Positions 59,131-64,000 of a stretch of DNA of 64,000 nt are shown here, piece after piece. Both the position numbers and the translations under genes were made by a program. The notes below the pieces were generated by a model. That model was given only the letters and a program-made list of their open reading frames with translations, made no database searches and was not told the origin of the DNA. Each line of letters opens with the position of its first letter. Within the stretch, counting starts at the first letter, position 1. Source of the DNA: Streptomyces alboflavus (GTDB taxonomy: Bacteria > Actinomycetota > Actinomycetes > Streptomycetales > Streptomycetaceae); the NCBI RefSeq assembly GCF_000716675.1, contig NZ_JNXT01000038.1, positions 218,022 through 282,021 on the forward strand. Direction: 5' to 3'.

Positions 59131-61032
59131 ATGACTCCGCCCCACCTCGCGCTCCCGCCCGCCGACCGGGTCCGCTCCCCGCTCACCGGCTGGACCCGCG
59201 CGCACTGGGAGGCGCTCGCCGACCGGCAGCTCCAGGCCCTGGTGCCGTATGCCACGCCGAGGTTCGCGCAGTACCGCCTGCCGGGGCGCGGGAGTTGGTC
59301 GGGGGTGGTGTCGGACGGGCTCGAAGGGTTCGCGCGGTCCTTCCTGCTCGCCGCCTTCCGGATCGCGGGAGCGGCCGGTGACGCGGACCCCGCGCTCGTG
59401 GAGCGCTACGCGCTGGGCCTGACGGCGGGCACGGACCGCGACAGCGGCGAGGCCTGGCCCGAACTCACCGACTGCTCCCAGCAGATGGTGGAGGCCGCGT
59501 CCATCGCCGTCGGCCTGCACGAGACCCGGCCGTGGCTCTGGGACCGGCTCGACACCGAGGTGCGGGAGCGCGTCGTCGACTGGCTCTCGGGCTTCGTCGG
59601 CGCCCGCACCTGGGACAACAACTGGCGCCTCTTCCAGGTCGTGGCCGAGCAGTTCCTCGCCTCCGTCGGCGCCCCGCACCGGCAGGCCGACATCGACGGC
59701 GGCCTCGACCGCATCGAGGACTGGTACCGCGGCGACGGCTGGTACAGCGACGGCGACGGCCGCAACTTCGACTACTACATCGGCTGGGCCCTGCACCTGT
59801 ACCCCCTGCTGTGGGCGCGCATGGCGGGCCCCGGCCACGACGGCGGCCGCGGCGCGGTCTACCGCGAACGGCTCGCCCAGTTCCTCGCCACCTACCCGGA
59901 CTTCTTCGGCGCCGACGGCGCCCCCGTGCACCAGGGCCGCTCCCTCACCTACCGCTTCGCCGCGACCGCGCCCGTGTGGATGGGCGCCCTCGCGGACTGC
60001 TCGCCGCTGGCGCCGGGACTGACCCGCCGTCTCGCCTCCGGCACGGCCCGGCACTTCGTGGAGCGCGGCGTCCCGGACGAGCGGGGCCTGCTCCCGCTCG
60101 GCTGGTACGGCACCCATCTGCCGTCCACGCAGGCCTACTCGGGACCGGCGTCGCCGTACTGGGCGAGCAAGGGCTTCCTCGGCCTGCTCCTGCCCGCCGA
60201 CCACCCGGTGTGGACCGACCGTGAACTCCCGCTGCCCGTCGAGGAGTCCGACCGGTACACGGCGCTGCCCCGGCCCGGCTGGCTGCTGCACGGCACCCGC
60301 CACGACGGCATCGTCCGCCTGGTCAACCACGGCAGCGACCACAACCCCGTCGAGGACACCGAAGGACCGGCGACGGACGACCCGCACTACGCCAAGTTCG
60401 GCTACTCCACGGCGACGGCCCCCGAGACCGCCCCGCGCGCCTGGGAGCGCGCCGTGGACGGACACCTCGCGCTGCTCGCCCCGGACGGCACCGCCTCACG
60501 CCGCCGCCGCATCCACCCGCTGGCCTGCGCGGGCCGCGTCGCCTCGTCCCGCCACGACGCCTGCTTCCCGGGCACCGAGGACACGTACCCGATCCTCACC
60601 ACCAGCGCCCTGTACGGCCCGTGGGAGATCCGCGCGCACCGGGTGCGGGCGCCCGCGGGCGCGGCGGTCCGCGAGGGCGGGTACGCGGTGGCGGACGGGA
60701 CACCGCCGCAGGTCGAGCGGGGACCGGGGTGGGCGCTCGCCCGTACGGAGGCGGGGCTGACGAGTGCGGTCGTCGGGCTGCACGGGTGGGGCGCCGAGCC
60801 GGAGGCCGCCGACGCGGTCCGGGAGGTCGAGGCCAACGCCTACGGGCCCCACTCGGCCACGCCGTACCTGCTGGCGGGCGCCCACCCGGGCGGTGCGAGC
60901 GTCCACGTCACGCTGGTCGTCCTGACCCGGGACGACGTCCGGCCGTGGGCCCTGAAGGAGGCGATCGGCTGCGTCGTGCGCGGCGACGCGGTGCGGGTCA
61001 CGTTCCCCGACGGCGAGGAGCTCGTGCTCTGA
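59131..61032 (+). CDS. DUF2264 family protein (putative glycan-processing enzyme)
   Basis: 633 residues. The N-terminal alpha/alpha toroid-like part (SPLTGWTRAHWEALADRQLQAL, NNWRLFQVVAEQFLASVG, IEDWYRGDGWYSDGDGRNFDYYIGWALHLYPLLWA, HQGRSLTYRFAA) is typical of DUF2264, related in fold to heparinase II/unsaturated glucuronyl hydrolase enzymes. The C-terminal half is a beta-rich domain. No signal peptide. The first credible start is the ATG at 59131, at best weakly supported by a ribosome binding site. Likely substrate: oligosaccharides, together with the divergent oxidoreductase. Confidence 0.82.
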   Translation: MTPPHLALPPADRVRSPLTGWTRAHWEALADRQLQALVPYATPRFAQYRLPGRGSWSGVVSDGLEGFARSFLLAAFRIAGAAGDADPALVERYALGLTAGTDRDSGEAWPELTDCSQQMVEAASIAVGLHETRPWLWDRLDTEVRERVVDWLSGFVGARTWDNNWRLFQVVAEQFLASVGAPHRQADIDGGLDRIEDWYRGDGWYSDGDGRNFDYYIGWALHLYPLLWARMAGPGHDGGRGAVYRERLAQFLATYPDFFGADGAPVHQGRSLTYRFAATAPVWMGALADCSPLAPGLTRRLASGTARHFVERGVPDERGLLPLGWYGTHLPSTQAYSGPASPYWASKGFLGLLLPADHPVWTDRELPLPVEESDRYTALPRPGWLLHGTRHDGIVRLVNHGSDHNPVEDTEGPATDDPHYAKFGYSTATAPETAPRAWERAVDGHLALLAPDGTASRRRRIHPLACAGRVASSRHDACFPGTEDTYPILTTSALYGPWEIRAHRVRAPAGAAVREGGYAVADGTPPQVERGPGWALARTEAGLTSAVVGLHGWGAEPEAADAVREVEANAYGPHSATPYLLAGAHPGGASVHVTLVVLTRDDVRPWALKEAIGCVVRGDAVRVTFPDGEELVL

Positions 61033-61113
61033 CGTGCTCTGCGAAGTCGTGCGCCGAAGGTCTCGTGCTCCGTGGGCCTCGCGCTCCGCGGCGCGGCCGC
61101 GGGCTCCGGGCGG

Positions 61114-61695
61114 TCACAGGGGGGCGGCCGTGTCCCCGTCGTCCTCGCGCCGCCGGACGCGTTCGGCGAGCTCGGCCGCCATCGCCTTGATCGTGTCGAG
61201 CCCGGCGCGGCCCCACGGCCGCGGTCGCACGTCCGCGACGCACACGGTGCCGAGGACGAGGCCCGTCCGGTCGGCGAGCGGCGCGCCCAGGTAGGACCTG
61301 ATGCCGATCTCGTCGACGACGGGGTTGCCCGCGAATCGCGGATAGTCGCCCACGTCCTCGAGGACGAGGGCCCGGCCGCGCACCACGACGTGCGGGCAGT
61401 AGCCGCGCTCGCGGCCCGTCCGGCGCTCGAAGGACGCGGCCGGGGGCTCGGCCGCGTCGGGGGGCGGCTCGGTGGCGTCGGGCAGGTGCAGCCCGGCGAA
61501 GAACTGCTGTTCCTCGTGGATGAAGGTGACCATGGCGTAGGGCGCGTCCATGATCCGCGCGAGCCGGTCGGCGAACGCGTCGAGGCCGGGCTCGGGCCGC
61601 TCCCCGAGGCCCAGCTCCCGCAGCCGCCGCACGCGCGCCGGTGCCTCCTTGTCGACCGGGGTCAGCAGCAGCCGACCGGTCGCTTCGTATGTCAT
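61114..61695 (-). CDS. GAF domain protein of the conservon
   Basis: 193 residues. A GAF domain spans about 35-185 (LDAFADRLARIMDAPYAMVTFIHEEQQFFAGLHLP, GYCPHVVVRGRALVLEDVGDYPRFAGNPVV, YLGAPLADRTGLVLGTVCVAD). It follows cvnD by 16 bp and is likely part of the conservon operon. It may sense a ligand or redox state for the CvnD GTPase complex (inference). Confidence 0.85.
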   Translation of the reverse strand: MTYEATGRLLLTPVDKEAPARVRRLRELGLGERPEPGLDAFADRLARIMDAPYAMVTFIHEEQQFFAGLHLPDATEPPPDAAEPPAASFERRTGRERGYCPHVVVRGRALVLEDVGDYPRFAGNPVVDEIGIRSYLGAPLADRTGLVLGTVCVADVRPRPWGRAGLDTIKAMAAELAERVRRREDDGDTAAPL

Positions 61696-61711
61696 CGGCG
61701 TGCTCCAGGGG

Positions 61712-62311
61712 TCATGTCGTGCGGGCTCCGAAGGTGGGCGCGGCGGGCGCGTGGGCGAGCAGGTGGCGTACGAGGGTGAGAAGCGTCTGGATGCCGGAGC
61801 TTGAGATGCGGGCGTCGCAGCGCACGACCGGGACCTGCGGGTCGAGGTCGATGGCGGCGCGCACCTCCTCGGGCTCGTAGCGGTGGGCGCCGTCGAACTC
61901 GTTGATGGCGACGATGAAGCCCATGCCGCGCTGCTCGAAGAAGTCGACGGCGGCGAAGCAGTCCTCCAGGCGGCGGGTGTCGGCGAGGACGACCGCGCCG
62001 AGCGCCCCCTCGGACAACTCGTCCCACATGAACCAGAAGCGCTCCTGGCCGGGGGTGCCGAACAGGTAGAGCACGTGCGCCGGGTCGAGGGTGATCCGCC
62101 CGAAGTCCATGGCGACGGTCGTCGTGGTCTTGTGCTCCACGCCCGCCAGGTCGTCGGTGCCCTCGCTGACCGTCGTGAGCAACTCCTCGGTACTCAAGGG
62201 CGCGATCTCGCTGACCGCGCCCACGAAGGTCGTCTTGCCGACCCCGAACCCGCCCGCGACCAAGATCTTCAGCGCGGTCGGGAAGGCGTCAGAGCTGTCG
62301 TCGTAGTCCAT
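61712..62311 (-). CDS. cvnD: CvnD-type small GTP-binding protein
   Basis: 199 residues. P-loop GGFGVGKTTF at 20-29, DxxG equivalent in LFGTPGQERFWF, and NEFDG in place of NKxD. These are Ras-like GTPases of streptomycete conservons, thought to form a membrane complex with CvnA-C resembling eukaryotic G-protein signalling. The ATG lies 23 bp inside the cvnC end. Confidence 0.93.
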   Translation of the reverse strand: MDYDDSSDAFPTALKILVAGGFGVGKTTFVGAVSEIAPLSTEELLTTVSEGTDDLAGVEHKTTTTVAMDFGRITLDPAHVLYLFGTPGQERFWFMWDELSEGALGAVVLADTRRLEDCFAAVDFFEQRGMGFIVAINEFDGAHRYEPEEVRAAIDLDPQVPVVRCDARISSSGIQTLLTLVRHLLAHAPAAPTFGARTT

Positions 62312-62660
62312 CGAGCACTGCCTCCAACAGGGACCGGTCAGTGGGGTTGTGGTAGAAGTCCGGGGCTCTCGTGGTGATCGCCCCGCAGTCGACGAGGTCG
62401 GACAGGATGACCTTGGTCACCACCGCCGGCAGCTTCAGCTGGGCGGCGATCTCCGCGACCGACGTGGGGGCCTCGCACAGGCCGAGCGCCAGGGCGTGCT
62501 CGGGGCCCAGATAGCCGGACGGGACGGTTCCGGTCGTCCGCACCTGAGACAGCAGGTCGAGCTGCGCCGTCGGTCTGGTGCGCCCGCCGCTGACCGTGTA
62601 GGGGCGGATGAGCCGCCCCGCGGCGTCGTCGAGCCATGGCCCGTCGTGCGGGGCCCCCAC
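62289..62660 (-). CDS. cvnC: CvnC-type DUF742 protein
   Basis: 123 residues from GTG at 62660, two bases after the cvnB stop. DUF742 blocks are GRLIRPYTVSGGRTRPTAQLDLLSQV, TSVAEIAAQLKLPAVVTKVILSDLVDCGAIT and LLEAVLDGLRRQL, a winged-helix-like fold. Third conservon component; its end overlaps cvnD. Confidence 0.92.
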   Translation of the reverse strand: MGAPHDGPWLDDAAGRLIRPYTVSGGRTRPTAQLDLLSQVRTTGTVPSGYLGPEHALALGLCEAPTSVAEIAAQLKLPAVVTKVILSDLVDCGAITTRAPDFYHNPTDRSLLEAVLDGLRRQL

Positions 62661-62662
62661 GC

Positions 62663-63097
62663 TCAGTGCCTCATCGACGCGGGCTCGACAGCGGGCTGCC
62701 GCGGCGCTGTGACCAGATAGGGGCGCACGCTCTTCACGAGCATCGCCATCTCGTACCCGAGCACCGCCGCGTCCGCGTCCCGCCCGGCGAGCACCGCGAG
62801 ACAGGTGCCCGACCCTGCCGTGGAGACGAAGAGCAGCGTGGAGTCCAGCTCCACGACCACCTGCCGGACGTCCCCGCCGTCCCCGAACCGGACGCCCGCG
62901 CTGCGCCCCAGCGAATAGAGCCCCGAGGCGAGCGCCGCCATGTGGTCGGCGCTGTCCGGGTCGAGGCCGTGGACCGACTTCACCAGGCCGTCGCAGGACA
63001 GCAGGACGGCGCTGTGGGTGTGCGGCACCCGCTGCACGAGGCCGCTCATCAGCCAGTCGAGATCGGATACCTGGCCGGTCGGCGCATCGCTCGCCAT
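62663..63097 (-). CDS. cvnB: CvnB-type roadblock/LC7 protein
   Basis: 144 residues. Roadblock/LC7 domain: LDWLMSGLVQRVPHTHSAVLLSCDGLVKSVHGLDPDSADHMAALASGLYSLGRSAG. These proteins act as GTPase-regulating dimers, here for CvnD. The ATG at 63097 is followed by MASDAPTGQVSD; a longer start is possible but unlikely. Confidence 0.92.
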   Translation of the reverse strand: MASDAPTGQVSDLDWLMSGLVQRVPHTHSAVLLSCDGLVKSVHGLDPDSADHMAALASGLYSLGRSAGVRFGDGGDVRQVVVELDSTLLFVSTAGSGTCLAVLAGRDADAAVLGYEMAMLVKSVRPYLVTAPRQPAVEPASMRH

Positions 63098-63270
63098 GGT
63101 GGATCGACTCCTTGAAGTACGGGGGTTCTCGAAGTTCTCGAGGTCTGCGGGGGACGCAGACGGGGCGGGGGTGGTGCGGTCGGTCACCCTGGTCGGCGCG
63201 GGCACGTCCGGGACGACCGGCGCGGTTCGTGCCGCCGGCGGGCCCGGTGCCCTCGGTGCGCCCGGCGCGG

Positions 63271-64000
<730 letters not shown>

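Overview
The window is very GC-rich, with the codon bias, GTG/TTG starts, leaderless promoters, SARP regulator, MbtH protein and cvn conservon expected of a Streptomyces chromosome. No rRNA, CRISPR array or intact transposon is visible. One tRNA (Pro, GGG) and about 54 genes are present, and several accessory biosynthetic loci are interleaved with housekeeping genes.

Layout. 1-3.7 kb: the end of what looks like a prodiginine cluster (RedH-like ligase cut by the window edge, RedG-like Rieske enzyme). 3.8-10.5 kb: Ppx/GppA phosphatase, amidohydrolase, DUF4097 protein, MMPL transporter. 7.7-13.8 kb and 25 kb: five copies or remnants of one HicB-like gene family, each started by the same leaderless promoter with an ATGGCGCCAT palindrome; two are in-frame fusions to parts of other genes. 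A cytochrome P450 lies among them.

14-21.7 kb: argJ-argB-argD (no argC or argR), mbtH, an ornithine N5-hydroxylase (KtzI type), a piperazate synthase (KtzT type) and an LmbU/HmtD-family regulator. Together these read as an ornithine to N5-hydroxyornithine to L-piperazic acid cassette. The two divergent promoter regions share a 19-bp dyad. No conventional NRPS is next to it. 21.7-24.4 kb is a gene-poor stretch with short tandem repeats, then a domesticated IS701-like protein lacking an expected catalytic Asp.

25.6-34.5 kb: two NTF2-like genes and an AfsR-type SARP on the plus strand face a six-gene minus-strand operon: BacA-like prephenate decarboxylase/dehydratase homologue, DUF6421-like protein, SnoaL-like protein, class IV aminotransferase, AzlC and AzlD. 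I infer an undescribed pathway to an exported, prephenate-derived non-protein amino acid. This is the most interesting candidate system in the window.

34.5-40.1 kb: M1 aminopeptidase, Pls-type (poly-amino-acid synthetase-like) membrane NRPS, tRNA-Pro. 40.3-45 kb: split transketolase behind a SoxR/MerR-type promoter, MFS transporter, YjbR-like protein, alpha/beta hydrolase. 45.3-50.9 kb: secreted ThuA/sugar dehydrogenase/PKD protein with a sugar isomerase, then GNAT and XRE-cupin genes. 50.9-54.9 kb: NMT1/SsuABC-type importer and a LysR regulator. 55.2-57.5 kb: kbl-tdh threonine catabolism. 57.7-61 kb: divergent Gfo/Idh/MocA and DUF2264 genes. LacI-like dyads precede three of these transcription units. 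61.1-64 kb: conservon cvnABCD with a GAF protein; cvnA runs off the right end into a 41-base G homopolymer.
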